Source: GCA-2746795 sp963747345 (lineage in GTDB: Bacteria; Chloroflexota; Anaerolineae; Promineifilales; Promineifilaceae). Taken from it: a stretch of DNA of 64,000 nucleotides. A program made the position numbers and the translations under genes. The stretch covers positions 782,804-846,803 of the forward strand of contig CAVVFA010000009.1 in assembly GCA_963747345.1 (NCBI GenBank), written 5' to 3'. Positions within the stretch are counted from its first letter, which is position 1. Each line of letters begins with the position of its first letter. Below the pieces are notes generated by a model. The model was given only the letters and a program-made list of their open reading frames with translations, was not told the origin of the DNA and made no database searches. This document shows positions 47,189 through 56,908 of the stretch, piece by piece.

Positions 47189-49468
47189 TTATCGGCTTGT
47201 TAGCGCCATGATTTTATCGAACTGGAAATCATCAACAAGTTGCGCGAATGCATAAGCTATTTCAGCATGTTCTTTTTTTATTTGGGCGAGAACGGCCGTT
47301 ATCTGGTCAGCTCTAGCTCTGGTAGCCGCATCATTCAATTCTGCCAGCCATTCATCAGGGATGGTCGAAAGCGCTTCTGGCGTCAAGATATCTTCTGCCC
47401 GTCCTTGCTCCGAGCCAACTGGCGGTTGTTGATAATCGTAAAGATACTCAACACCCAAAAATGAAGACATCCGTTCAAAAATATCAATTTCCCGGAAAGG
47501 TTTGCGCACAAAATCATCACAGCCCGCAGCCAATACATTAACTTTTTCTTCTTCAAATGCGCTGGCTGTTAACGCCAAAATATAAGGCTCTTTGCCTTGA
47601 GGAAACGAACGAATACGGCGGGTCGCTTCATATCCATTCATCACAGGCATACGCATATCCATCCAAATAAAATGAGGATGCCATTCTTCAAACTTCTCGA
47701 CAGCTTCACGGCCGTTTTCTGCCTCCGCCACTAAAAAGCCCACTGATTCTAACAACTGCCGCAGTAACATTCGGCTGTATTCTTTGTCTTCAACGATGAG
47801 AATCCGGTATTCGGGCTGGTCTGGGGCAATCCCCGTAACACGACGCGACGAATCTTCAACGATAACGGCCGTTGGCTCAGAAATCTCCACCTGTATCACA
47901 AACTCAAAGACAGAACCTTCGCCGGGGCTGCTTATCAACACCAAATCCCCGCCCATCAACTGTACAAATTGACGGCTGATCGGCAAACCAAGACCGGTTC
48001 CCTCATTCACCCCCACATTCCTGCTGGACTGCACAAACGGATCAAATAAAGACATCTGTTCTTCAGAAGCAATTCCTGTTCCCGTATCAATCACAGCAAA
48101 ATTAATAGTGACCATATCATCTTCACGGTCATCAACTCGGGCACGCAAGGTTATTTTCCCTTCTTGTGTAAATTTGATGGAATTGCTTATAAGATTCGTT
48201 AATACCTGCCGCAATTTTTGTTCATCTGTCACGATGTATTGAGGCAAATTGGCATCCACCTCAACATGAAGGGTAAGCCCCTTACTTTCTGCATTCATAC
48301 GAAACATTTCTTTCAGACTTTGCAAAGCATCATGCAGATCAAACGTAGTGGGAATAAGCGTAGTACGGCCAGCTTCAATTTTTGATAATTCCAACACATC
48401 GTTGATTAAAGCCAACAAATGTTGACCACTTCTGGCGATGATACCCAGGTTCTCACGTTGTCCAGTCGTAATCTCCACATCGCGTTCCATCAGTTGAGCA
48501 AAACCAAGAATTGCATTGAGCGGCGTGCGTAGTTCATGACTCATATTGGCAAGAAAAGCACTCTTGGCACGGTTAGCAGCTTCTGCCGCATCTTTAGCTT
48601 CTGCCAATTCTTCCGTTCTTTTTGTGACCAGCTCTTCCAGGTGATCTTGATATTGTCGCAGTTCATCTTCAATGCTTTTTCGCTCAGTGACATCGCTAAT
48701 AACGCCATAAACCAAATAAGAAGAGCCGTCCTTTTTCACTCGGGCACTATCTCGTACCCAAATAACACGATCATCCGAGCGGATGAGACGGTATTCAGAC
48801 TCGCTGTTTTCACCCAAAGAGAGCAAGCGCCGATGGGCATGCACCCGATCCTTATCCTGTGGATAAACAAGAGAGAGCCAAAATTCCGAATCAACCATAA
48901 TCGAAGCAAGCGGGTAGCCTGTAATGAGTTCACAATTGGGGGAAAGGTAACGATAGATCATTTCCCCATCTTCCGTGATTTCCATTAAATAAATATGGTC
49001 ACTAATGGAGGAAATAACCTGCCGAAAACGATCTTCGCTGGCACGGAGTAACGTTTCGGTTTGTTTTCGTTCTTTGATGTGGCTCCATTCACGCAAGGCT
49101 CGGTCTGCAATATACGGCATTTGCAGCAACGTAACCTCAGATTTCACCACATAATCTAGTGCACCTGATTTGATGGCTTCAACGGCGACTTGTTCGTCAC
49201 CATGGCTGGTCATGATGATGATGGGATAGGGGGCATTTACGCCAGCCATGGCCAGAAATTCTGTGCCTTTTCCATCTGGCAGCAAGAGGTCTACAATGGC
49301 AAGGTCTGGAGGGGTTTGAGAAACGGCCGTTTGTGCATCCCGTAAGCTATTGACAATCGTAACTGTCATTTCGGATGCCTTCGACCTAAAAGAGCGTCGA
49401 ATTAACTCAGCATGTCCAAAATCATCTTCTACTAACAGAATTTGTTTAATTTCACGATCCATGCTCAT
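47189..49468 (-). CDS. hybrid sensor kinase REC-PAS-HisKA-HATPase-REC
   Basis: 759 residues, intact, no membrane helix. REC1 (about 8-125), PAS (about 140-265), coiled coil, HisKA (ANMSHELRTPLNAILG, His about 315), HATPase (NSIKFTQ, DTGTGI, GTGLGLPIS), REC2 (YRILIVEDKEYSRML, Asp in FIWMDMRMPVMNG) and a C-terminal helical tail that could be a degenerate phosphotransfer domain. Cytosolic phosphorelay hub with the flanking REC proteins. Confidence 0.93.
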   Translation of the reverse strand: MSMDREIKQILLVEDDFGHAELIRRSFRSKASEMTVTIVNSLRDAQTAVSQTPPDLAIVDLLLPDGKGTEFLAMAGVNAPYPIIIMTSHGDEQVAVEAIKSGALDYVVKSEVTLLQMPYIADRALREWSHIKERKQTETLLRASEDRFRQVISSISDHIYLMEITEDGEMIYRYLSPNCELITGYPLASIMVDSEFWLSLVYPQDKDRVHAHRRLLSLGENSESEYRLIRSDDRVIWVRDSARVKKDGSSYLVYGVISDVTERKSIEDELRQYQDHLEELVTKRTEELAEAKDAAEAANRAKSAFLANMSHELRTPLNAILGFAQLMERDVEITTGQRENLGIIARSGQHLLALINDVLELSKIEAGRTTLIPTTFDLHDALQSLKEMFRMNAESKGLTLHVEVDANLPQYIVTDEQKLRQVLTNLISNSIKFTQEGKITLRARVDDREDDMVTINFAVIDTGTGIASEEQMSLFDPFVQSSRNVGVNEGTGLGLPISRQFVQLMGGDLVLISSPGEGSVFEFVIQVEISEPTAVIVEDSSRRVTGIAPDQPEYRILIVEDKEYSRMLLRQLLESVGFLVAEAENGREAVEKFEEWHPHFIWMDMRMPVMNGYEATRRIRSFPQGKEPYILALTASAFEEEKVNVLAAGCDDFVRKPFREIDIFERMSSFLGVEYLYDYQQPPVGSEQGRAEDILTPEALSTIPDEWLAELNDAATRARADQITAVLAQIKKEHAEIAYAFAQLVDDFQFDKIMALTSR

Positions 49469-49599
49469 TTATTTCAGGAAATACATCTTTTCAGAACTTA
49501 GAAAGGTGAAAAAGAGGTTGTATTTAAGGGCTTATTCAGGTGGAACGCCACAAGCCTTGTGCAAGCTATGGATACGCACCCAACAGGATGGCTGAAAAT

Positions 49600-50061
49600 C
49601 TACATCACTTTCTGGTAATGATTCCAGTTTAACCAATAGAATCCCAACTCTTCCATCAACTGCATAAATTTATCAAACTCGACAGGCTTAACAAGATAAC
49701 TGTTGACATAATTATGATAAGCATTAGATACATCTTGTTCAGCATCGGAAGTAGTCAGAATAATAACGGGGATATGACGGAGTTCTTCTGAAGCTTTTAA
49801 CTCTTTTAAGACTTCAAGACCGCTAACTTTAGGCATCCGTATATCTAGCAAAATCACGTGGGGTTGGGGGTATTTCTCCGGATCAGTAAACTCGCCCCGC
49901 CGGAATAGATAATCAAGCGCCAATTCACCATTCATGACATGGCGTATTTCACTATTTAGCGTGTGATCTTTAAAGCTACGAATAACAAGTTCAGCATGTG
50001 CTGGATTATCTTCAACTAATAAAATTCTCAGTGGCGCTCCAGAAACATTCTTATAAACCAT
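49600..50061 (-). CDS. single-domain response regulator (Rcp1-like)
   Basis: 153 residues, REC only: LRILLVEDNPAHAELV, phospho-Asp in VILLDIRMPKVSGLE, LTTSD, Lys in YLVKPVEFDKF. The length and the insert YLFRRGEFTDPEKYP are typical of Rcp1-like regulators that pair with hybrid or phytochrome-type kinases. Just upstream of the hybrid kinase on the same strand. Confidence 0.92.
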   Translation of the reverse strand: MVYKNVSGAPLRILLVEDNPAHAELVIRSFKDHTLNSEIRHVMNGELALDYLFRRGEFTDPEKYPQPHVILLDIRMPKVSGLEVLKELKASEELRHIPVIILTTSDAEQDVSNAYHNYVNSYLVKPVEFDKFMQLMEELGFYWLNWNHYQKVM

Positions 50062-50146
50062 AGTGGCTACTTCCTTGCAGCTATCTTTTCAATTTATACA
50101 GCATTGATGATAATGATTGTAACAGAGTTCTTAGGTAGCTAATGTT

Positions 50147-50265
50147 TTAGGTAATAAGCGGGAAAGTTTTTGGAATTAGGAATTGCGCAAAACCCGCTTT
50201 TCCTTAAAGGAAACCACAAAACAGCGCTATTTTTAATTAAAGAACTTTTTGTGGTTTGCCTAAGC
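50147..50265 (-). repeat. ~118-bp dispersed element, copy B (inverse of 36304-36422)
   Basis: Reverse complement matches copy A in its ends and centre with roughly 80-85% identity by eye; it lies in a 485-bp non-coding gap (50062-50546) that otherwise shows no gene. It is about 13.7 kb from copy A, in opposite orientation. Confidence 0.75.
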
Positions 50266-50546
50266 CTATTTTCAACGTTTTCCCAGTTAGCTAACGCATA
50301 AACGGCTGTCTTTAATATCATTACCTTTATCTCGCAAGTTCCTTCTATATTCTGCACAAATAAAGTTTACCGTACTATTGCCAATACGAAAATGGGCATG
50401 GTTCAAAAAGCTTAACAATGTCCTTTACAATTTGTACCCCAAAACTGTAAAGATGGATTAGTCATAGAATGAACCATGCCAGAAAATGCTATTAACTGCT
50501 GCAATATAACCTTACAAGCCTTTCATCTGATGTTAATTCAGCCAAA

Positions 50547-53411
50547 TCATTCGTGATTCAATTGCTCGGGCAAAGGGAGAGTGAAGAAAAACGTAGAACC
50601 AAGCCCCTTACCAGCGGATTCCACCCAAATACGGCCGTTATGCAGTTGAATAATTCGTTTCACCAAAGCCAGCCCCACGCCGGTTCCTTCTACCTCTGGG
50701 TGAAGTCGCTCAAACAGGTCAAATGCTATTTCATGGTATCTAACATCTAATCCCATGCCATTATCTTTTACAAAAAAGAGATAATCCTCATCTCTTTGCA
50801 GCACACCCACTTCAACAACAGGCTCTGGTTGATCGCCGATAAATTTAGCGGCATTTTCCAGTAAATTTTGCATCACTTCTTGCATACGCAGCCGGTCTAC
50901 CAGCACAATCGGCATTTGCTCTGGAACGATCAATTTAATGCCGCGTTCTTCATATTGAAACAATAAATTTAACAACGCCTCATGCACTATTTTTTCAAAA
51001 GGCACAGATTCCATTTGATTCACAATTCGGCCTAATCGAGAGAGGTCTAGCAAATCTTGCAAGAGTGCTTGCATTTTTTCCGAGGCTTGTCTAATGTGGT
51101 TTATATCACCTGAAACACTTTCCCAATTTTGTTGGGCAATATCGGACTCCAGAAAACCAATGAACCCTCGAATTGTGACCAACGGACTTTTGAGATCGTG
51201 AGAAACCGTATAAGTGAAACGTTCTAGCTCTGAGTTTTTAGCTTCTAATTCGGTGATAAGCTGCTCTCGTTCTGTTTCGCTATGTTTCCGTTCAGTAATA
51301 TCACGGATAATTCCCAAAACATTTCCTTCACCAATCCCCAATAAGCGAACTTCATAATATCGATTTTCATGCCCAAAATCTATCATGTACTCTTGTAATA
51401 AAACTGTGTCTGTATGGGCGGCTTCAGGAATGGCTTTTGCAAATTTTCGAGCCAACTCAGGCGCGAATACGTCTGTGAGGGTTAATCCTAAATAATCGTC
51501 CAGGGAAACGGCCGTTTTCATTCCTTCAGTCGGCATAAAATTCAAAAAACGGGCATTTTCATCCACCAGAAAAATAGCGTCGGGGATGGCTTCTAATAAG
51601 GCACGGGTGGTTGCTTCACTTTTTTGCAGCGCCTGTGCCGTTTTTTTGTGTTTAGAGATTTCTCGTACCAATTCCGACGTTCTTTCTGCGACGCGCAGTT
51701 CCAAATCAGTTTGCGCGATTTGGATATCCTTGGTCATCAGTCCGCGTTTCAAGGCATTACTTAACTGCATACGCAACGTTTCGTACACCAGCCCATCTTG
51801 GGTCTCAACCCCAAAAACAACCACACCTAAATTTTCTTCTCGGAAATACAAAGGGGCGATAATAAATACCTGGCTCTCTTCTTGGCCTAGGAGCATTGGA
51901 GGCAGAACACTTTCTGTAAAATTCCAAATAGCGTTCGGGGGCAAAGCATAACGGCCGTTTTCATCATAAACAACCAGCAATTCGCTTTGCACAGGCACGG
52001 TCTCGTCCTTTTGTGCTTGATAAAGCGCAACGGCACACTGCCGCACCCCTACTTTGGGGAACTTCGCCACAATTAAACGCTTGACCTCATCCAAGCCAAA
52101 CGCCGTAATCAATGAATCACCAATGCCGCGCAATCTCCGTGCCATTTGCTGGGCCATCACAACCTGGCTCTCATACGTCCATCGTTGCGTATCCACTATC
52201 AACAAGCGTGCTTGATGATACAAATCTTCAGCTTGGCTTGCCTGTTGATCAGATTCCCAATACCGCTTACCAGCTACCCGAAACACCGAAACCACTTCAT
52301 GCCACCGCTTCAAATCCTTATTGTGCGCCACATCTTGCAGTAAAATTTCATCGAATTGTGATAAGAAACTATCAAATTTATTCTCAAAGATACTGCGCTC
52401 AAATGCCAAAGCCAATGTTTCCAGGACTTCATACGGTGGGCTATTGGGGATGGTATCAATAACGGCCGTTATCACTTCCTGATAAATTGAATCGGAATCT
52501 GATACCGAGGGAAGCTCTACGGGCCAGTCATCCTCAAGCCCACACGGCAAGCAACCACAAGACCGTCTTACGACCAGTTCCGCAGGCATTTCTACAAACT
52601 CTGGCACCGAATGACGCTTTATCAACGAGACACAAGTTTCTAAAGCAATTTGCCCCATCTCAAAAAAAGGAAGGTAGACCGTTGTCAGGGGGAGAGAGGT
52701 CGTTTGGTCATCGTCAAAGCCGGCAACCGCTTTATGATGGGGCACGCTAACCCCTCTCTCCTGCAATTCTGTCATGGCGCCCACAGCCATCTTATCGTTC
52801 ACAGCCACAATGGCATCAAATTCTTTCTGACGCTCATCTATCAAAATGGAAACGGCCGTTTTTCCCGCGTAAGTCGAAAAATCTCCAGCCACAACCAATT
52901 CAGGATCAAAAGGAACATCATGGGCAGCCAAACAATCACAATACGCCTCATACCGTTTAGCCACGCCCACATGCCCCTCCGGTCCCAAGATAAATGCAAT
53001 GCGCCGATACGCATGAACCACAAGCAAATGCTGAACCAGATCCCACATGCCTTGATAATTTCCCACGCTGACCGTAGGTATATCGGGCAAAGCGGTTTCC
53101 ACACTTATCGTCGGAATTCCAGCAAAACGCTGCACAAACACCTTCAATTCATCTTCAGAAACAAACCAATCTAACGCGCCCGTCCAAATAATCAGGCCAT
53201 CCAAAAACGCCGTCTGTACCACCGATTCAAAAAGAAGATTCCCTTGTTTTTCAAATTCAAATGGGGCGTTAAGCGTAGAGCCCGGATAAATGACAAGATC
53301 CACATTCAGCTTACTGGCCACATCTGCCGCACCTTGCCACTGATCTTCAAACACACGTGCATGAATCTGACTCGTAATCAATCCAATCGTCAATCGCTTG
53401 TGTGAATTCAC
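50547..53411 (-). CDS. LacI-type periplasmic-binding-like sensor fused to PAS-histidine kinase
   Basis: 954 residues. Residues about 8-290 are a periplasmic-binding-protein fold of the LacI/GalR regulator kind (TIGLITSQIHARVFEDQWQG, GFDDDQTTSLPLTTVYLP) but without the LacI helix-turn-helix and without a signal peptide. A helical region with a GAF-like part (about 400-560), coiled coil, PAS (about 600-725), HisKA (YTVSHDLKSPLVTI, His) and HATPase (NAAKFIG, DNGMGL, GTGVGLALVKRI) follow. It probably senses a cytosolic sugar-like ligand and passes a phosphoryl group to the neighbouring regulators. Confidence 0.9.
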   Translation of the reverse strand: MNSHKRLTIGLITSQIHARVFEDQWQGAADVASKLNVDLVIYPGSTLNAPFEFEKQGNLLFESVVQTAFLDGLIIWTGALDWFVSEDELKVFVQRFAGIPTISVETALPDIPTVSVGNYQGMWDLVQHLLVVHAYRRIAFILGPEGHVGVAKRYEAYCDCLAAHDVPFDPELVVAGDFSTYAGKTAVSILIDERQKEFDAIVAVNDKMAVGAMTELQERGVSVPHHKAVAGFDDDQTTSLPLTTVYLPFFEMGQIALETCVSLIKRHSVPEFVEMPAELVVRRSCGCLPCGLEDDWPVELPSVSDSDSIYQEVITAVIDTIPNSPPYEVLETLALAFERSIFENKFDSFLSQFDEILLQDVAHNKDLKRWHEVVSVFRVAGKRYWESDQQASQAEDLYHQARLLIVDTQRWTYESQVVMAQQMARRLRGIGDSLITAFGLDEVKRLIVAKFPKVGVRQCAVALYQAQKDETVPVQSELLVVYDENGRYALPPNAIWNFTESVLPPMLLGQEESQVFIIAPLYFREENLGVVVFGVETQDGLVYETLRMQLSNALKRGLMTKDIQIAQTDLELRVAERTSELVREISKHKKTAQALQKSEATTRALLEAIPDAIFLVDENARFLNFMPTEGMKTAVSLDDYLGLTLTDVFAPELARKFAKAIPEAAHTDTVLLQEYMIDFGHENRYYEVRLLGIGEGNVLGIIRDITERKHSETEREQLITELEAKNSELERFTYTVSHDLKSPLVTIRGFIGFLESDIAQQNWESVSGDINHIRQASEKMQALLQDLLDLSRLGRIVNQMESVPFEKIVHEALLNLLFQYEERGIKLIVPEQMPIVLVDRLRMQEVMQNLLENAAKFIGDQPEPVVEVGVLQRDEDYLFFVKDNGMGLDVRYHEIAFDLFERLHPEVEGTGVGLALVKRIIQLHNGRIWVESAGKGLGSTFFFTLPLPEQLNHE

Positions 53412-53513
53412 TTAAATTATCCTCTTGCTCAATGAAAGACAGGTTTGCTAGATAAGCATTTTAACCGTTTTCTCCTAATTTGACAGCGCATAAATCATCG
53501 ACTATACTCTTCA

Positions 53514-53543
53514 TATATACCCCCCCCCAGGGGGATGGGTAAG
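53514..53543. promoter_or_regulatory. probable CsoR operator
   Basis: Near-palindromic ATACCCCCCCCC-AGGGGGATGGGTA, about 20 bp upstream of csoR. CsoR repressors bind such TAC-C-run/G-run-GTA dyads and release them on Cu(I). Confidence 0.7.
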
Positions 53544-53560
53544 CACGGAGATTGAATACG

Positions 53561-53839
53561 ATGGATGACACAACGAAAACGGCCGTTACCAGAAGATTAG
53601 CCAGCGCCGCCGGACACATCAAAGGCATCGAGCGCATGGTCGAAGAAGACACCTACTGCATCGACGTCATCAAACAAATCCAGGCCGTGCAAGCCGCCCT
53701 TAACAAAGTCAGCACCCTCATGCTGGACAACCACCTGCACACCTGCGTCACCTCCGCCATCCAGGGCGACGATCTCGAAGAACGAGAACGCATGTTAAAA
53801 GAAGTCACCAGCGTCTTTGAAGTGACAGGCAAGAAATAA
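53561..53839 (+). CDS. csoR: CsoR-family copper-sensing repressor
   Basis: 92 residues, all helical DUF156 fold. Cu(I) ligands Cys (DTYCIDV) and His/Cys (NHLHTCVTSAI) are in the CsoR Cys-His-Cys pattern, unlike RcnR or FrmR. Derepresses copper export when loaded. First gene of csoR-copZ-copA, with a typical operator just upstream. ATG 53561 chosen over TTG 53552 for its spacing from CGGAG. Confidence 0.93.
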   Translation: MDDTTKTAVTRRLASAAGHIKGIERMVEEDTYCIDVIKQIQAVQAALNKVSTLMLDNHLHTCVTSAIQGDDLEERERMLKEVTSVFEVTGKK

Positions 53840-53846
53840 AAATACA

Positions 53847-53908
53847 AGAGATTAGAGATTGGAGATTAGGCTAATTGCGAATCTCCAATCTCCCAATCTC
53901 TAATCAAC
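53847..53908. repeat. dispersed inverted repeat family 1, inside the copper operon
   Basis: GAGATTAGAGATTGGAGATTAG faces CTCCAATCTCCCAATCTCTAATC between csoR and copZ. Its hairpin could set relative expression of the two genes. Confidence 0.75.
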
Positions 53909-53921
53909 AAGGAGATTTAAA

Positions 53922-54143
53922 ATGGAAACCAAAACATTCACCGTCCCCAATATTAGCTGTGGGCACTGCACCCACACCATCGAAACCGAAGTCGCCGACA
54001 TCGCTGGCGTCAACAGCGTCAAAGCCGACAAAGACAGCAAACAAGTCACCGTCGCGTGGGATTCCCCAGCAACCTGGAGCGAAATCCAGTCCCTGCTGCA
54101 AGAAATCAACTACCCGCCCGAAGGTCTCATTCAAATTAGTTAA
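53922..54143 (+). CDS. copZ: CopZ-like copper chaperone (HMA domain)
   Basis: 73 residues, one heavy-metal-associated domain. Metal loop ISCGHCTHTI (C-x2-C) and the typical core VNSVKADKDSKQVTVAWD. Hands Cu(I) to the N-terminal domains of CopA. AAGGAG ribosome site just upstream. Confidence 0.93.
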   Translation: METKTFTVPNISCGHCTHTIETEVADIAGVNSVKADKDSKQVTVAWDSPATWSEIQSLLQEINYPPEGLIQIS

Positions 54144-54157
54144 ATATATAGCGTACC

Positions 54158-54245
54158 ACCCCTACCCTAGCCCTCTCCCAAAAGGGGAGGGGATTGACTC
54201 CCTCTCCCTTTGTGAAAGGGCTGGGGAGAGGGTACGCATTCCCCT
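54158..54245. repeat. dispersed repeat family 3 between copZ and copA
   Basis: CCCTCTCCCAAAAGGGGAGGGG followed by CCCTCTCCC...GGGGAGAGGG: two adjacent hairpins filling nearly the whole gap. Confidence 0.65.
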
Positions 54246-56793
54246 ATGTCTCAAGAAAAACAAATAACCCTGCCCGTCATGGGCATGACCTGCGCGAACT
54301 GCGTCGCATCCGTCGAACGCAATACCAAAAAAGTAGACGGCATCACAGCCGCCAACGTCAACTTCGCCAGCGAAAAAGTCACCTTCACCTACGATCCGGC
54401 ACTTGTCAAACCGCAAGCCGTCACCGCCGACGTGATTGCCCGCATCGAACGGGCTGGCTACGAAGTACCCGTCGCCGAAACCGAACTCTCCCTGCTGGGC
54501 ATGACTTGCACCAACTGCGCCAACACCATCGAACGCCGTTTGAACAAAGTTGACGGCGTGCTTGAAGCAACCGTCAACTACGCCAACGAAAAGGCCATCG
54601 TCAAATACGCGGCTGGCGCTGTTACCCGCCCAGAATTGGTGGCCGCTGTGCGCAAAGCAGGTTATGACGTGGTAGAAACCTCAGCCGACAGCGACGAGCC
54701 AGAAGATGCCGAAGCCGACGCCCGTCAGGCCGAAATCGACCATCAGAAAAAGCGGCTCATTGTGGGTCTCATTTTTACGATTCCGCTCTTTACTTTGAGC
54801 ATGGCGCGTGATTTTGGGCTGCTTGGGCTTGTGGTCGCACGCCAACTGGGTCAACTGGTTCTTCTTTGCCCTGGCGACTCCCGTGCAGTTTTACGTGGGC
54901 TGGGATTATTACGAAGGCGCGTACAAAAGCCTGCGCAACGGCAGTGCCAATATGGATGTGCTGGTGGCGATGGGATCGTCTGTGGCCTACCTGTACAGCG
55001 TCGCCGTGCTGCTGGCCTTGACGGCTGGCTCAATGGCGCTCGGCCATCATGTCTATTTTGAGACGAGCGCCATGATCATCACGCTCATCGTCACGGGCAA
55101 GCTGCTGGAAGCCCGTGCCAAAGGGCAGACGAGCGAAGCCATCAAAAAGCTGATCGGCTTGCAGGCCAAAACCGCTCGTGTGGTGCGCGGTGGCGAGGAA
55201 GTTGATATTCCCATCGCCGAAGTGGAACATGGGGATATTGTGGTCGTGCGTCCCGGCGAGAAGGTGCCGGTGGATGGGGTGGTGGTAAACGGCCGTTCTA
55301 CCATCGATGAGAGCATGATCACCGGCGAAAGTCTGCCGGTCGAAAAAACAGTGGGCGACGCCGTGATTGGCGCTACGCTTAACAAACAAGGTCTGCTCAA
55401 ATTTGAAGCCACCAAAGTCGGCAAAGAAACGGCGTTAGCCCAAATCATCAAAATGGTGGAGCAGGCTCAAGGCAGTAAAGCGCCCATCCAACGGGTTGTT
55501 GATCAGGTGTCGGGCTATTTTGTGCCATTTGTTATCGTGACAGCTCTGGTCACTTTTGCCATCTGGTATCTGGCGACGGGTGATTTTGTGGCGGCGTTGG
55601 TGCGGTTAACGGCCGTTCTCGTCATAGCCTGTCCGTGTGCGATGGGTCTAGCCACCCCAACCTCCATCATGGTCGGTGTCGGCAAAGGGGCAGAGTATGG
55701 CATCCTGTTCAAAAATAGCGCCGCGCTCGAAGAAGTCCATAAACTCAACGCCATTGTGCTGGATAAGACTGGCACCATTACGCGCGGTGAACCGTCGGTG
55801 ACGGATATAGTGGTCAGTGAGCAGTTTTCAGTGTTCAGCGAACAGTTTCCAGTGAACAATGGAGCGTCTGCCACTGAACCACTGAACACTGAACACCGAA
55901 CACCGAACACTGACTTTTGGCTGCAACTGGCGGCTTCCGCCGAACGCGGCTCCGAGCATCCCTTAGGTGAAGCGATTGTAAGGGCGGCCCATGAAAAAGG
56001 GCTGGCACTCAGCGAGCCAACCGACTTTGAAAGTATTGCCGGACACGGTATTCGCGCGCAGGTAGATGGGCATGAGGTACTGCTAGGCAATTTGCGCTTG
56101 ATGGAACAGCAGGCCATCCCATTAAACGGACTGGCGCCCAAAGCCGAAGCCCTGCAAAACGAAGCCAAAACCGCCATGTGGTTAGCGGTCGATGGTCAGG
56201 CAAGCGCTATCATCGGCGTCGCTGACACCATTAAAGAAGGCTCCAAAGAGGCTGTACAGGCTCTAAAAGACCTCGGTTTAACGGTGGTCATGATGACGGG
56301 TGACAACGAAGCTACTGCTCAGGCCATCGCCGCCCAGGTAGGCATTGACCGCATCTTTGGCGAAGTGCTGCCGGGCGACAAGGCGAGTTATGTCAAGCAA
56401 TTGCAAGCTGAAGGTTTCATCGTGGGCATGGTGGGCGATGGCATCAACGATGCGCCAGCTCTGGCACAGGCAAACGTTGGTCTGGCTATTGGCACGGGTA
56501 CAGATGTGGCGATGGAAACGGCCGATGTCACCTTGATGCGCGGCGATTTACGCAGTGTGCCGCAGGCCATCAAACTGTCCAAAGCCACTATGCGCAACAT
56601 CCACGAGAATCTGGGCTGGGCGTTTGGTTACAACATTGTGCTCATCCCGATTGCCGCCGGTGTTTTGGCCCCCTTTGAATGGGCACCCGACTTTTTGCGC
56701 CAGCTCAGTCCTATTTTGGCGGCGGGGGCGATGGCTTTCTCCAGCGTCAGCGTCGTCACCAATTCACTGCGCTTGAAGCGCGTTAAGCTGTAA
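54246..56793 (+). CDS. copA: Cu(I)-exporting P-type ATPase (one frameshift, repeat-derived insertion)
   Basis: About 848 residues after a shift near 54830. Two N-terminal HMA domains (GMTCANC near 14, GMTCTNC near 88), transmembrane helices, TGES actuator, metal-site CPC in VIACPCAMGLATP (about 461), phosphorylation motif DKTGTITRGEP (about 506), HP motif SEHPLGEAIV and GDGINDAPAL. Exports Cu(I). About 35 residues just after the phosphorylation site (EQFSVFSEQFPVNNGAS...NTEHRTPNTD) come from an inserted intergenic repeat. AACGGCCGTT lies in the actuator and next to the CPC helix. Confidence 0.94.
55812..55915. repeat. family 5 repeat inserted in frame in copA
   Basis: CAGTGAGCAGTTTTCAGTG / GTTCAGCGAACAGT...CCACTGAACACTGAACACCG: tandem ACTGAACACTG-like units, the same kind as the non-coding copy at 43575-43615. 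Confidence 0.75.
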
Positions 56794-56815
56794 GTACATT
56801 TTTTGACTTTTATTT

Positions 56816-56879
56816 GGACACTGATGCTGTCGAACGCTGATGAAAGAAGGTTTATCAGCGTTCGGCAACATCAGTGTCC
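56816..56879. repeat. long inverted repeat after copA
   Basis: GGACACTGATG...CGAACGCTGAT faces ATCAGCGTTCG...CATCAGTGTCC, about 26-bp imperfect stem with a 12-nt loop. No T-run. Separates copA from the cytochrome gene. Confidence 0.75.
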
Positions 56880-56908
56880 CTTATATTTTTAGCTGACGAG
56901 GAAAGAAG

